From Mesocentrotus franciscanus (Eukaryota; Echinodermata; Echinoidea; Camarodonta; Strongylocentrotidae), in the NCBI GenBank assembly GCA_037976565.1, contig CP137683.1:1832637-1896636 (forward strand): a stretch of 64,000 nt of DNA, in the 5' to 3' direction. Positions 1-12,100 of this stretch are shown here, one piece after another (within the stretch, counting starts at the first letter, position 1; every line of letters starts with the position of its first letter). Below the pieces are notes generated by a model, which was not told the DNA's origin, made no database searches, and saw only the letters and a list, made by a program, of their open reading frames with translations. Made by a program: the position numbers and the translations under genes.

Positions 1-38
1 TCTTCCTCTTTTCTTTGTTTACGTGCACCATACATCAG

Positions 39-3000
39 ACTGTATTTGACTTGAAGCAGCTCATCATCAACACCCTTGCTCTCTATGGTAACCAGAGACC
101 CAAGGAAGGATGTAGACTCAGGATCAGTGATGATGCCTTGGGGCTTCTAGCTCCGTGTAAGTAACTCTGGAATTTAAGTTATCTCAGAAGACCTTAAAAT
201 ATCACATACCGTACAAGAAGGATGATTTCTTCTTCATTCAATCAGTGGGATGTCTATCTCCTTGTAAGCAGGGTATGGTACATGTATTTTTTGAAAGTCT
301 CAAAATAGTTCTAAGCTGCTTGTTTCAGAAATGGGAAAGAGAAATCATGCTTTACCACCGATTTTCTCAGGGATTTGATTATTTTATAAGATATGCTCCA
401 TAAAATATTGTTTCGTCAATTCTTCACATAAAAGAAATGCAACCAGACACTACTGAAATCAATCCACATTTCCCACATTTTCCACACCTGGGTGGAACCC
501 AGGTGTTAAATGGGTACCTGGTAGGATGCAAAAGCCATTGTAGCTTGCTAAGCATTGTGAGCATATGTTAAACGGCGCATGGCTGGAATGCTCACCAGGG
601 AGTGGAGAATGTGCATATAATGTGTGCGGGCAAGCCTGAATCCGATGACTGTGGTAATAATATATCTCTAAAGCACTTAGAGACATTGTCTATGTATTAA
701 GCGATATATAAACGCAAAATATTATCATTATTATGATGATTCACTATTATCATCCACACAGTACATGAAAACCAGAGCATTACTGATTCTGGCATCAAGA
801 AAGGCAAGACCATCGTCATAGAAACAGGACTCCCTCCAACATCCAATGAACTCACCATCAATTTCAGTCTCATGTCAGGCACAAAATCCTGGGATATGAT
901 GGTGGATAAATCTACTTCTATGTCAGAGGTGAGTTTATTGTTGGTTGCCATCAGCAGAGCATTAGATAAAGTGAAACATCCTCGATATGAAGTTGCTTGG
1001 AATGAAAGCAAAAATAAAATAAAATCTAAGCAACGGATTTGAAACTTCTGCCAAAATAGGGGAAAAGCAGAAGTTATGAAAAGTCTTCAAATATTGAATT
1101 TCAAATTTCAGTTATTCTCATTCATGTTTGTGTGTATTCATCAAAAACTGTTTTCCTGTTTGTTTGTACTAGACCTGTTTTGCAGTACCTTTTTTCCTGC
1201 GTTTAGAATTGGATAGACTTGATTCTATGTAAAAGGAAATGCAAGATATAGCACCCTTTTCATAGATTCAAGCCCTTAGATTCAAGCCCTTAGATTCAAG
1301 CTCTTAGATTCAAGCTCTTAGATTCAAGCTCTTAGATTCAAGCCCTTAGATTCAAGCTCTTAGATTCAAGCCCTTAGATTCAAGCTCTTAGATTCAAGCA
1401 CTTAGATTCAAGCTCTTAGATTCAAGCCCTTAGATTCAAGGTCTTAGGCATTCTAATTTTTATTAGGTTAAGAGAGCTTATATTTGGTTTATTTAATATT
1501 CATCATGTGGAAAATTCCAATGTACTCTCTTTAATGACACTTGCTCTTTAATTTTTGTTATGTCTCTCTACATGTTTTTCTTGATTTCGTAGATTCAAAA
1601 CCTTAGATTCAAGGTCTTAGGCATTTTACTTGTTATGAGGTTAAGAGAACTGAAATTTGGTTTATTTAATATACATCATGTGGACAATTCCCATGTGCTC
1701 TCTTTATTCATACTTGTTTTGTTGTTGTTGTTGTTTCTTTTTGTTGTTAACTCTCTACATTACCTGCCTTTCTTTCATGATTCAGTGCCTGACAAAGATG
1801 TTGAGTAAAGCAGGCATGGAGGGCGCCCCCTACCATCTCAGGAAGACCAACTGGTGTGGAGAAGCAGCTGATATCATTACTGACATGGTAAGGGCATGTG
1901 TTGAGCACTTCACAATCATGTAGCTGGTAGAGGATAACATCAGTTTAGAGCCAGAAGGGGATTAAATCTGTGTTAAAGTATAAACATTTAGCCTAATGTC
2001 TCCAAATACAATGAACGTATCCGGACACCTATCCCCTGGACATCCACCCCCCGGATAACCACCCCTAGAATAACCACCCTCTAGGACAACTACCCCCTAG
2101 GACAACTACCCTAGGACAACTACCCCTGTGGACAACTACCCGGACAACTACCCCCCAGACAACTACCCCCTAGAATAGTTGTCCGTAGTTGTCCTAGAGG
2201 ATAGTTGTCGTAGGGGGTAGTTGTCTTGGGGGTAGTTATCCCGGGGGTAGTTGTCCTAGGGGGTAGTTGTCTGGGGGTAGTTGTCCTAGGGGGTAGTTGT
2301 CCTAGGCGGTAGTTTTCGGGGTAGTTGTCATAGGGAGGTAGTCGTCCTAGAGGGTGGTTGCCCTAGGGGGTAGTTGTCCTAGGGGGTAGTTGTCCTAGAG
2401 GGTGGTTATCCTAGGGGTGGTTATCCGGGAGGTGGTTGTCCAGGGGGTAGGTGTTCTAGAACCCTCCAAATATATGGTTAGTAACAAAAATTGCAGTGTG
2501 CTTCTGTATACTTAACTCATTTCCTACTGGAACTAGGTGGTCTCTGTATTAAGCCTACGCGAATGAAATAATTCAGTAGACAATGGGTTAAAGGAAACAC
2601 CATGGTTACTGTGGCATACATGAACAACCCTGAACTTCATTTAAATATAATTATTGTTTGAGCATTTTCCTGATTTTCTTTTGGAATGATAGGAGCAAAG
2701 TCTAATGCAGCTTCACATCCAAGATGGAGAGCTTCTGATGCTGGAAGAGGGTCGGGTACCACCCAGGGGGTTCCTCTTGCTCCCTGTCTGGCTCTATCCT
2801 TCGCCTCTAAGGACCAGTGGGGTGGAAGAAGGAGGAGGAGGAGGTGGTGGGATGTCGTCATGGATCCCTCACGTTCAGTTTTCAAGTGAGTCAGCTCTTA
2901 AATTTTGTGATCCTTGTTCTCTTATGGACTGTCTTTAAAAAAATTTAAAAAATCTTTTCTTAAACATAAAATTAAAAAAAAAACACATACAAACATTTTT

Positions 3001-6000
3001 ACCAAGTATATCATAAGATTTTGTGTTGCCACTGATCTATGTCAAAATTCACTTTCTCTGTTGACATATTCAATGCATACATTGTAGATTGACTGCTTTC
3101 ACATTGACAATATCTTATTTCTTGCAGACATCCTTAATAGCCTAAGCAGTGCAAACAGCCCCAACCATGACATCCAGCAGTCACTAGAGCCACCAACCAA
3201 TCAGCATGAGCTCCTAGGCGAGATTGAGATATCCCACAATGCAACAATCGGTGATCTCAAGACTCAGGTCTTGACCCTCCCAGCCATGAGCCAGGTTGTC
3301 GTGCCAACAGTAGAGTTTCTTCGTCTTCGTCTGTTGGAGGATGGGAGGCTGGGCAGAGTATTGAGAGATAAAAACCAAAGCCTGAAGTAATTCATTCTTT
3401 CATTTGAACTTTCAAGACAGGGATATATTTTACTATATCCCTCATGTATAGTTTTTTGCATTGCGATTGTACAGAGCACGAAAAAGGGATAGTTACACTA
3501 TTAAATCTGTATGCATAAGCCTTTGGTTCCTCAAATTGACAACAGATATAATTAAATATATTTTTTTGGGGGCAGGGGGGCTGTGAATTCTTCAAATGAG
3601 TTGTCATCCATACATGTATGCATTTATGTCTAATTGAAATTCCTAATTGAACACCATACATGTACAGTGTACATAATATCACTCCCAAATCTCTCTTAGA
3701 GACAATATTAATGTTTTCACTTGACTGCATGTTTAAATGTATTTTTCCAGTTTCAATATTTATGAAAATAGTTCGTTTAACATACATGTAATACATATTT
3801 TGGCTATTACTCCAGCAAGAAATGGAAGAACATTTTTCATGTTCATGATATTTCTACATGACTGAGGTTTTATTTCACTCTATTACTCTACTTTTTTTCA
3901 AACTTTTCATTTCATTTAAGGTTTGCCAAAATGAATATCTCACAAATTACTGTCCAGATCCTACCAGAAGAAGAGCACCTCAGGTATGGCTATTTTTTTT
4001 TTAATGATATACTAGTACATGTAATTATATTACAGTGTAATTATAGTTAATAATGATAATAATGATATGCTGGGTTTATAAAGCGCTTGATACATTGACA
4101 TTGTCTATAAGCACACAATGTATGCGCGTTCTCCACTCCCTGGGGAGCATCCCAGCAAGACGCCATTTTACAGATGCTTGCAATACTTGCATCCTACCGG
4201 TACCCATCTAACACCTATGTGGAGGGTGGCACATTTGGATTGATGTCCTTAGTGTCAGGTTGTGTTTTTAACCCTTAACCCTTGGATTGAGACTGGAACG
4301 AATGAACCACTATACCATGACACCTCAAATTAGTTACATATTATGTATAGCACTTATTCCCACCATTGATAAGTGCTGTCATACAAGCTGTCTTACAGAG
4401 TCTTGGAACGTCAGATTGCTGATTCATGCCATATTCTATGTTGTTTTACATTTCATGTACACATGTTTATATCCCTTAAACTGAATATCCCTATTACATA
4501 CTGACCCAACTACAACTGTAGTTGTCTGTGTAATTTATTTGTTTACACATGTGTATCAATCAGATATAATTATTTATGTCTGGGGACCAACCTTTCACGT
4601 CACCATCCCAAAGACGTGACTAAGTTTGCAACCTGGATCTGCCAGTCAGTTTGTGAGCAAAGACAGAGAGCTGACGTGGTTTACACTACTTCATAAATGC
4701 CATTAAAACTTGTTCTCATTACTTCCCAACGCTGCTTTCCTGTCCAGACAAACAGAGTTTGTTCTGACCTTCCAGAAGAGGATACCTGATACTAGACTTT
4801 ACGGAACCGCTGAGGAACTCGTCTGGGATGCTGGGAGGTCTGCTGCCCCCAGTAGTCTACGGCAAGCCATTGCTGATCGCTTGTTGATTCCAGTGGAAAG
4901 AGCGGCTCTTGCGAAGCACTTTATCAAGAAAGCCGAATGGATCATAATCCCTGAAGATAAGAAGGTAACCATTATTTACATTTACCTCTGCATTTGCAAT
5001 TTTCCCCACTAAACATCAGCAATTTTTTGTTAAACTTAGAGGGATGTTCTTTGTCCAAATACAGTAGAACCTTATTATAAAGAGCTCTGATATAACAAGG
5101 TATCTGCTATTACAAGGTGATTTTGCTGGTCGCAGCTCTTTATATTCTTTTGTTTTTTTAAACTCTTTTTACCCTGATATAACAAGGTACTTTCCACGGT
5201 CCCAAGGACCTCATTATAAGAAGGTTCCACTGTATATACACAATTCAACTGCTTTCATAACCATGAAAAAGGTTGATAGACAAGTACATTTTCTAGTGGC
5301 CTTAGTTTTCTCTTCTTTCTTTCTTTTTTTTTTTCTTATGTAAAACTTCAATGAAAATATGATAAATTAATCAGTTTGACCAGGTTATTGAAGCCTGCCT
5401 GACAAATGTACCATTTTACACATGTATGTTGCTGGTTTTGAATAAATTTGCCATTACTCGACAAAGGCTTAAAGCCAAAAATGTGTATATTTTGTTTCTC
5501 CTACTGTTGTTTTACTATTTTTTCTTCCCTTGTCTACTTTTTGTCAACTAACACCAGACTATTTTTATTATCATGTTAACAAAAAATGATTTTTAAGAGA
5601 TGTGCAGTTCCTGAGCACTGCTGATACCTTGTAATGCAACTGTACATGGACATGGACATGGTTTGTAGAATCGGTATGAAATAGTATACAAATAATACAC
5701 AGCAATGAGGGCAATATTACCGGTAAGAATTACCCACACAAGGTACCTTTGGAACAGTCTTACACGCCCGAGGCGATAGCCGAGGGTGTTTGGACTGATT
5801 CAAAGGTACTAAGTGTGGGTAATTTTACTAATGCCCGAACAAAAAGATGTGTGTTATTTGTTTTATAAGATGATATTTTATTTGTTTTAAAAAATAATGT
5901 TTTATTACATGATTTTACTAATGACCGGTCATAAGTATTTACTAATGACCGGTCATTAGTAAAATTACGTATTAGGCAAAATAAATGCCTGGTCACGTGT

Positions 6001-7362
6001 ACACTCTCAACCAATCATTTGATTAGGATCCACTTCATCATCTTATAAGATACTTTAATGACCCATTCATTACCCCCTAATCTTATAGGTATCTGAGACT
6101 GGGAAAGGGAGAGGAGGAGGAGGAGGAGGGAAGAAGAAGGGCAAAGGTCAACCTCACAAAGCAATCAACTTGAAGCATGCTCCATACCTTCTACGAGATG
6201 GAGACGTGTTTGGTGTTGTGGTAAGTTTCATGTTTGCAATCTCTTCATTTCCAGCTACAATGAAACCTGTCTATAAAGACCACCCAAGGGAGACAAGAAA
6301 AGTGGTCTTTATAGGCAGGTGGTCTTTATGTACAGGTTCCTTTAGTACATGTTTCAATGAGAAACCATTTTCAAGGAGAACAAAAAATGTGGTCTTTCTA
6401 GACAGGTGGTCTTTCTATATTAGTGGTCGCTAAAGCAGGTTTGACTGTGTAATGAATGGGGCAGTTGGATCTGTGTTGATAACGTCCAATTGATTTTTAA
6501 TGGCCTGGCAAACATGTGTAACATCTGGACACTTTCTCATCTACAATTTTTATTTGGCCTTGTAGAAATGCAGATCGGGATGCCAGAGCCAATGATATCT
6601 ACAAACTAGATGGGGGCACCAGTTGTTGGTTTGTGGTAAAATTACAATTTGTTTTTGGTACTACAGTCAAACCTGTTTATAACGACCGCCCAAGGGAAAC
6701 ACAAAATGTGATCTTTGTAGACAGGTGGTCTTTGTAGACGGGTTCCTTTAGTACATATTTCAATGAGAAACCATTTTCTAGGGAAACAAAAATGTGGTCT
6801 TTGTAGACAGGTGGTCACTAAAGCAGGTTTGACTGTATTATACATTTGACAATGCATCTGGAAAAAAAAACAGTTCAGAAGATGATTCAAAGTGAGATTA
6901 TGTGGATAGCAATGTTGATAAATGAAGATAGTCCCTTTGATTATTACTACACTAGTTTGATGATTTGTACAATATTAGAGCTATTCATACTGCATTACTA
7001 GTTGATTATTAACAATTTTACATTTTGTTTTTTTTCAAAATGAACATTAATTTCCACTGTGTTCTCAACGCAGCTGTCAAGCAATTCAAACTACTCTCAA
7101 GTCTGATAGTACATTTAATGAATTGTTTTTTTGTTCATCTTCTGTAATGTAGGACTTAAAAGATGACCCTTTTAGGAAGGATGACTTCACAACCATCGAA
7201 GATGATAGAGAGAAGGAGAGAAAGCAGGAGGTAGAGGAGGAGAAGAAAAGAAACAGACGTGATAGAAGAAATGCAGTTTCCCTTGGTGGAGGAGAATCCA
7301 AGGAGAAAACAAAGAAGAGACAAGAGGTTGGACTGATGATCAAGGTTGATAACTTTAGGTGA
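39..7362 (+). CDS. USP40: USP40, ubiquitin carboxyl-terminal hydrolase 40 (C-terminal exons, partial)
   Basis: Nine coding exons join in one frame: 39-156, 762-928, 1786-1887, 2693-2885, 3128-3386, 3921-3983, 4748-4964, 6089-6220 and 7153-7362 (TGA stop). All introns are GT-AG and phases agree at every junction, giving 486 residues. I recognise the C-terminal ubiquitin-like region of USP40 by conserved stretches: YHLRKTNWCGEAAD, LLMLEEGRVPPRGFLL, EIEISHNATIGDLKTQ, RQAIADRLLIPVERAALAKH, APYLLRDGDVFGV and the basic/acidic tail ending in VDNFR. Family knowledge: USP40 is a cysteine protease that removes ubiquitin; the Cys/His catalytic domain is N-terminal and therefore lies left of this window. 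Poly-glycine runs interrupt the exons at 2693-2885 and 6089-6220. The residue count fits the last 40% of a protein of about 1,200 residues. A further upstream exon is expected because 39 follows a splice acceptor AG at 37-38. Confidence 0.93.
482..735 (+). mobile_element. SINE with ATT-rich tail
   Basis: The body reads GCATGGCTGGAATGCTCACC, then AGGGAGTGGAGAATGTGC, and ends in a TATATAAA-type stretch followed by an AT/ATT tail. The same consensus recurs at 4050-4262 (reverse), 27446-27752, 32470-32692 and 38790-39012. The tail ends only about 25 bases before the acceptor of the USP40 exon at 762, so the SINE supplies DNA close to that splice site. Family name not assigned. Confidence 0.75.
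1262..1447. repeat. 14-bp tandem repeat (about 13 copies) in a USP40 intron
   Basis: The unit is ATTCAAGCYCTTAG, repeated head to tail with C/T variation at one site. A shorter two-copy island of the same unit appears at about 1590-1622. About 160 bases after each block are also similar (both contain TTTGGTTTATTTAATAT and CATCATGTGGA), so the block plus its right flank was duplicated in tandem and the unit later expanded in the first copy. Confidence 0.9.
2023..2457. mobile_element. Foldback-type element: inverted arms built from a 16-bp minisatellite
   Basis: The left arm (2023 to about 2160) consists of repeats of GGACAACTACCCCCTA. From about 2165 the same unit runs in the opposite orientation (TAGGGGGTAGTTGTCC) to 2457. 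The outermost variant units also mirror each other: GGATAACCACCCCTAG on the left, CTAGGGGTGGTTATCC on the right. The 9-base word CTCCAAATA occurs at 2000-2008 and 2464-2472, flanking the structure, and may be a target duplication although it stands several bases off the arms. Foldback (TU) elements with tandem-repeat arms have been described from sea urchins. No coding capacity is seen. Confidence 0.75.
4050..4262 (-). mobile_element. SINE (same family, reverse orientation)
   Basis: The reverse complement matches the SINE at 482-735: an ATT-rich tail near 4050, a GCGCTT motif, then CTCCACTCCCTGGGGAGCAT and the CATCCTACCGGTACCCAT head. It lies in the USP40 intron between exons 3921-3983 and 4748-4964. 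Confidence 0.75.
5060..5234. mobile_element. MITE with TA-flanked terminal inverted repeats
   Basis: The left end is CAGTAGAACCTTATTATAA. The right end, reverse-complemented, is CAGTGGAACCTTCTTATAA, a 19-bp inverted repeat with two mismatches. TA flanks each end, as expected for Tc1/mariner-type insertion. Non-coding, about 175 bp, in a USP40 intron. Confidence 0.75.
5728..5825. mobile_element. Hairpin MITE in USP40 intron
   Basis: The left arm ATTACCCACACAAGGTACC is mirrored by the right arm GGTACTAAGTGTGGGTAAT around the core GAGGCGATAGCCGAGG. It is followed by two copies of ACTAATGACCGGTCAT at about 5926-5964, which are partly self-complementary and may belong to the same insertion. Confidence 0.65.
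6256..6450. mobile_element. MITE, CAGTCAAACCTG family, copy 1
   Basis: About 195 bp ending in GCAGGTTTGACTGTG, with a slightly degenerate left end (TGAAACCTGTCTATAAAG). The internal words GTGGTCTTT and CAATGAGAAACCATTTTC are shared with copies at 6662-6837 and 54938-55110. It lies in the last USP40 intron. Confidence 0.75.
6662..6837. mobile_element. MITE, CAGTCAAACCTG family, copy 2
   Basis: The ends TACAGTCAAACCTG and CAGGTTTGACTGTA are exact reverse complements (14 bp, including the TA). This is the best preserved of three copies and indicates a Tc1/mariner or pogo-like origin. Non-coding. Confidence 0.85.
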
Positions 7363-8300
7363 CAGGAGATGCCATAGGCTCAGAACATCAATGCAATCAG
7401 TAGGAAAGAGTTATAATGATGAATTGACATGAAATATTTGTGAAAAACAGAGCTATTAGATGCTATCCAGAGGTTGTGACAGTGTTGTTCTGCTATGTCA
7501 GTCCTGTATATGTTTTTATATGTCATATGATGATATCAATCTTGTTGTAACAGTTATCAAGTTGCCATCGCAATCTTGTTCTAAGTCTTTTAGATGCAAT
7601 CAAAATGTTCTTAGATGCCATCAATGTGTAACAATCATTGAAATGCCATCAATCTAATGTTATACAAGATTCCACCCATTGAGATGCCATCTACATGCAA
7701 GTAAGTCTTTGTGATACCCTCTAAATGTGGTTACATAGAGATGCCATCTAAATATTGTTGTAAGTTTGTGAGATACATGTACCATGTAATTGGGTTTAGA
7801 TGCCATCGTATTGTTGTTGTTTCAGTCATTAAGATTCCATCTATACATGTTCCTTGAATGCTCTGAGCACCAAAATTGGTTGCCTAGCAGAGCCGGGATG
7901 ATATCAGAGCGCCTTGAGCTATAAAGATATCCAATAATATTTGTATTATTATTATTACTACAGTGATTTACTGTAGATGGCAGAATACTGTGTTTAGGCA
8001 TTTACAATCAATATAGATGTAATCAAATTTTGAAACAGTCATTTAAAGAAAAATTCAACTGTTGTTGTAACATTCATTTATGTGCCATCCAAATGTCTTA
8101 AATGTCTTTCAAATGGCATCTGAATTCTTTTTTAACAGTCACTGATATCCTATCTTCTAAGTGTCATTTCTTTCCAAGGCAGCTCTCTAAAAGATGCCTT
8201 CATCCTGGATTGTTTTCTACATAAACAAGTCAGCAAGTTATTGTAAATATGATGACAAATTTTTAGAATGACAAAATGAAAAAAAAGTTATACGGGATTG
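7363..8300 (+). repeat. USP40 3' flank with degenerate GATGCCATC repeat
   Basis: Directly after the USP40 stop, a loose tandem pattern of about 45-60 bp centres on GATGCCATCTAAAT and TTGTTGTAACAGTCATT. Examples start near 7610, 7690, 7740, 7795 and 8050-8160. A SINE-like remnant ending in ATTATTATTATTA lies at about 7875-7962. This is probably 3' UTR or immediate 3' flank. Several AATAAA words occur further on, so the real polyadenylation site cannot be fixed from sequence. Confidence 0.5.
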
Positions 8301-10130
8301 GGGATGTTGACATGTATATCCTCTCATTCAAGATGATTATGCTTGAGAGGGTTGGGGGGGGGGGGCTATTTTAAATTTGACTTAATCCAAAATGAAACTA
8401 TTAAATTGATGTTGTCAGATTGTTATTGAATCATGTTAAATTCTGGTCACTGTCTCACTATTGTTTTAATATTAGAAGGAAAATTATGCGATTAAAACTT
8501 GCTCAATTATATTCCTGAGAGTAGCACAGTCTGCCTGTGACAAACATGTATAAGGGGCTAAACATGGTATGAGGAAGCTTAGCTGCAATGAGTTCTCAGT
8601 AATGCCAATTGAATTGCTATATCAAAGACAGGTACACGTATGACATGCATTTGTTATGTTGGGCAAAATCATGCTTTTACATGTACTTAATTTTTCAAAC
8701 TTGATGTTGAAGAAACCTAGCTTGATATTGGACACTGAGCTCAGTTGTCCACACTTTAATGTATTTCCGTTTGATAAGAACTTTCAGACTTCCAGGTAAT
8801 ATTGCTATCTGACATTGATGTCTTTGGATCTTATGACTCGTGCTCCAGAGACGACCGTGTCAGTATTAATACTATCTGACAGTATATTTTCACATGTATG
8901 TTGTTCGAGTTCAGCAAACTACTGTCAATTTTATATTGTAATTTAAGGGCAATTCAACAATTGTAAGAAGTTCATTTGTATAAAAGCAGAAAAATAAGAT
9001 AAACAGAATGGCGAAGTTTGAAATAAATCGTACCAATAATAAGAAAGTTATTTATGTTTTAAAATAGGATATCAAAAAGTCTTAGCAAATCTCAAATTTG
9101 CAGTTTGGTCAGTGGATTGTGGGGCAGTCGCAGATAACTTTCCAGTTTGTTGTGTACAAAAATATCATTAATTTCTGTCTTTACCCTAAGCGCCTTCTCC
9201 CTTTGGCCACTACTCAAAATAAAAATACATTATGGATAGCCTATAATTATAGGTCCTCTAAAGAGAATAGACCCTCCTGAGTCAACTTTTTTTGAAAAAT
9301 TGTAATTCTTAGTAATATTGTGTGTTGGAACAAATGGGAAACTTGTCCCCCACTACATTACAGAAACATTACTGATTCAGCCAATTTGAAGAGCCCATAC
9401 CTATAGTGATTTCAACTTTTAAAATTCATAACTTGCTCTTTTTTTTGTCTGATTTCATTCAAATTTCACAAGTCTACTCTGATTTTTCTGTTTTTTTCTA
9501 GCGCAGTTTGCTATCAAGGTTGGATTTCCCTTTAATGCATCCTTTTTAGTTTATTATATGGTCATGCACATACTAGTAAGCATCCTGGATCTGTTCACAC
9601 CATTTTATATTTCTGAAGATGTGTGAAGTTCGCTCTTCCATGAATATGTCCTAGCAACATAATCATATTCAACTTCCCAGAAGCAAACAGCAGGGCAGTT
9701 TCTATAGCCAAATGCATTGCATGGCTACTGCATGTTTTCAATCCAAGCATAATTGAAGCATAATTCATTTCTTCTATAAAGGCAGTAGAAACAGATATTG
9801 AAAGTAACCTTCATTTGATTTTGTTTCAAAAGGTTTTGTGGTCATGTTCAGGTTTAAATTTTCAACATTTCATCTGCATTATTTTCTTTGCAAAGATAAA
9901 TATCATGTGGAAATATTGACCTGTCTGTTTTTGTCTACGTGTATTGCTGGCATACTTGTAAACTATAAGTGTTTGTGAAAATGATGTCGAAACACATTAT
10001 TGGCACCCTAGTTTGATATGTAATTTTGTACTGGATGCAAAGCATTCAGTTATGTACTATATTGATTGTTATAGATTGTTTAGCATCATATGTGCCTGGG
10101 AAGGAAAAAGCAAATTTGATCACTATAATC
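8300..10130. other. Non-coding intergenic sequence
   Basis: AT-rich sequence with a G-run at about 8353. I see no convincing exons, RNA genes or transposon ends on either strand. Open frames here are short and show no recognisable protein. Confidence 0.5.
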
Positions 10131-10132
10131 TC

Positions 10133-10480
10133 CAGGGCAGCGTTTCATGAAACCATCATAAGTACAGGTTCACCGACATCCCATTGAAATGAGTGTAATG
10201 TAATGAACACACGTTTTAATGGGATGTCGGACCATATACTTAGGATGATTTCGTGAAACGTTACCCAGGGCCCCGTCTTATAAAGAGTTGTGATTGATTT
10301 GAATCGTAAATACAGGTTCACTGATATCCCATTGAAATGAGTTAATGTAATGATCACACGTTTTAATGGGATGTCGGACCTTTCACGATAAACTTATACC
10401 TAGGACGGTTTCATGAAACGCTGCCCAGGTCCCTGTCTCATAAGAATTGCGATTGATATAAAATTAATTAGTGAATCACA
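10133..10480. mobile_element. Nested MITE cluster
   Basis: Two copies of one palindromic MITE share the inner inverted pair CATCCCATTGAAATGAG / TTTTAATGGGATGTCGG and outer ends of the form GCAGCGTTTCATGAAAC / GTTTCATGAAACGCTGC. The second copy sits inside another MITE whose ends read CCGTCTTATAAAGAG and TCTCATAAGAATTGCGAT; a clean copy of that one lies at 33077-33220. A related solo copy is at 22562-22680. Confidence 0.7.
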
Positions 10481-10772
10481 ACTCTTTTTTTTAATACAGG
10501 GTCTTGTCAGCCATGGATCAGACCTTACCATGTATGCAGGGCCTAATTTGGACTCTTAATAAAGTGCATTATCACTCATTGCTATCAAACTCATTTCTTT
10601 TTTCTCTCTTTCTCTCTCCTTTTACACTGGGAAATCCTTATTTTTTATGCATATAGAACAACATTTATGAAGTGAGTAAAGCCTAATTGGAAGTAAGTTT
10701 TGCATTTCCTTTGTCTTTGTCTTTGTCTCTACTGCTTGCAGGGATAATTATGGCAGTGATACATGTACATCG

Positions 10773-12100
10773 ATGCTTGGAGGTGAAGATGATGATGATG
10801 ATGATGATTATAGCAGTAAGGATCATGATGATGATGATGATAATAGCAGTGAGGATGATGATGATAGCAGTGAAGGTGATGGTGATGATTATGATGATCC
10901 TGACGATGATAGCAGTGAGGATGATGATGATGATAGCAGTGAGGATGATGATGATAATAGTGAGGATGATGGTGATGATCATGATAGCAGTGAAGATGAT
11001 GGTGATGATCATGATGATGACGATGATAGCAGTGAGGATGATGATGATATTAGTGAGGATGATGGTGATGATGACGATGGCAGCAAAGATGATGGTGATG
11101 ATCATGATGATGACGATAGTGAGGATGATGACGATAGCAATGAGGATGATGATGATAATAGTGAAGATGATGGTGATGATGACGATAGCAGTGAAGATGA
11201 TCATGATGATGACGATAGTGAGGATGATGACGATAGCAGTGAGGATGATGATGATGATCATCATGATGACAATGATAGCAGTGAGGATGATGATGATAAT
11301 AGTGAGGATGATGGTGATGATGACGATAGCAGTGAAGATGATGGTGATGATCATCATGATGATGACGATAGCAGTGAAGATGATCGTGATGATGACGATA
11401 GCAGTGAAGATGATGGTGATGATCATGATGATGACGATAGCAGTGAGGATGATGATGATAATAGTGAGGATGATGGTGATGATGACGATAGCAGTGAAGA
11501 TGATGGTGATAATAGTGAGGATGATGGTGATGATAGTAGTGAAGATGATGGTGATGATCATGATGATGATGACGATAGCAGTGAGGATGATGATGTTAAT
11601 AGTGAGGATGATGGTGATGATGACGATAGCAGTGAAGATGATGGTGATGATCATGATGATGATGACGATCGATGATAGCAGTGAGGATGATGATGATAAT
11701 AGTGAGGATGATGGTGATGATGACGATAGCAGTGAAGATGATGGTGATGATCATGATGATGATGACGATAGCGTTGAGGATGATGATCGTTAGTGAGGAT
11801 GAACATGGTGATGATGATCGACGATAGCAGTGAAGATGAAGGTGATGATAATAGCAGCTAGTGCATGAGGATGCTGGTCATGCGTGATGATCATGATAGC
11901 AGTGAGGATGATGGCCATGATGATGATGATGATGATGATGATAGCAGTGAGTATAATGGTCATGATCGATGATGATGATAGCAGTGAGGATGCTAGCTGC
12001 TGGCCATAATGATAGATGATGAGCAGTTTGGTTATAATATGGTCATGATGATGATAGCAGTGAGGATGATGGTCATGATTATGATAATGGTGATGAATCA
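10773..12100 (+). repeat. GAT-rich tandem repeat with acidic coding potential
   Basis: About 1.3 kb of GAT/GAC/AGC-AGT triplets. A higher-order 90-bp (30-codon) unit can be read as SSEDDDDNSEDDGDDDD followed by SSEDDGDDHDDDD. The acidic frame is open from 10773 to 11675, then shifts near 11668 and decays. Two other frames, one + and one -, are also open over most of the tract, so openness does not show translation. A splice-acceptor-like CTCTACTGCTTGCAG ends at 10741, in front of an in-frame acidic lead, so a coding exon cannot be excluded. It lies about 200 bp after an AATAAA at 10558-10563. Confidence 0.8.

Noticed and set aside
10683..11654. 323-aa Ile/Thr-rich frame on the - strand
   Set aside because: It is the antisense of the GAT repeat; any frame through such an array stays open.
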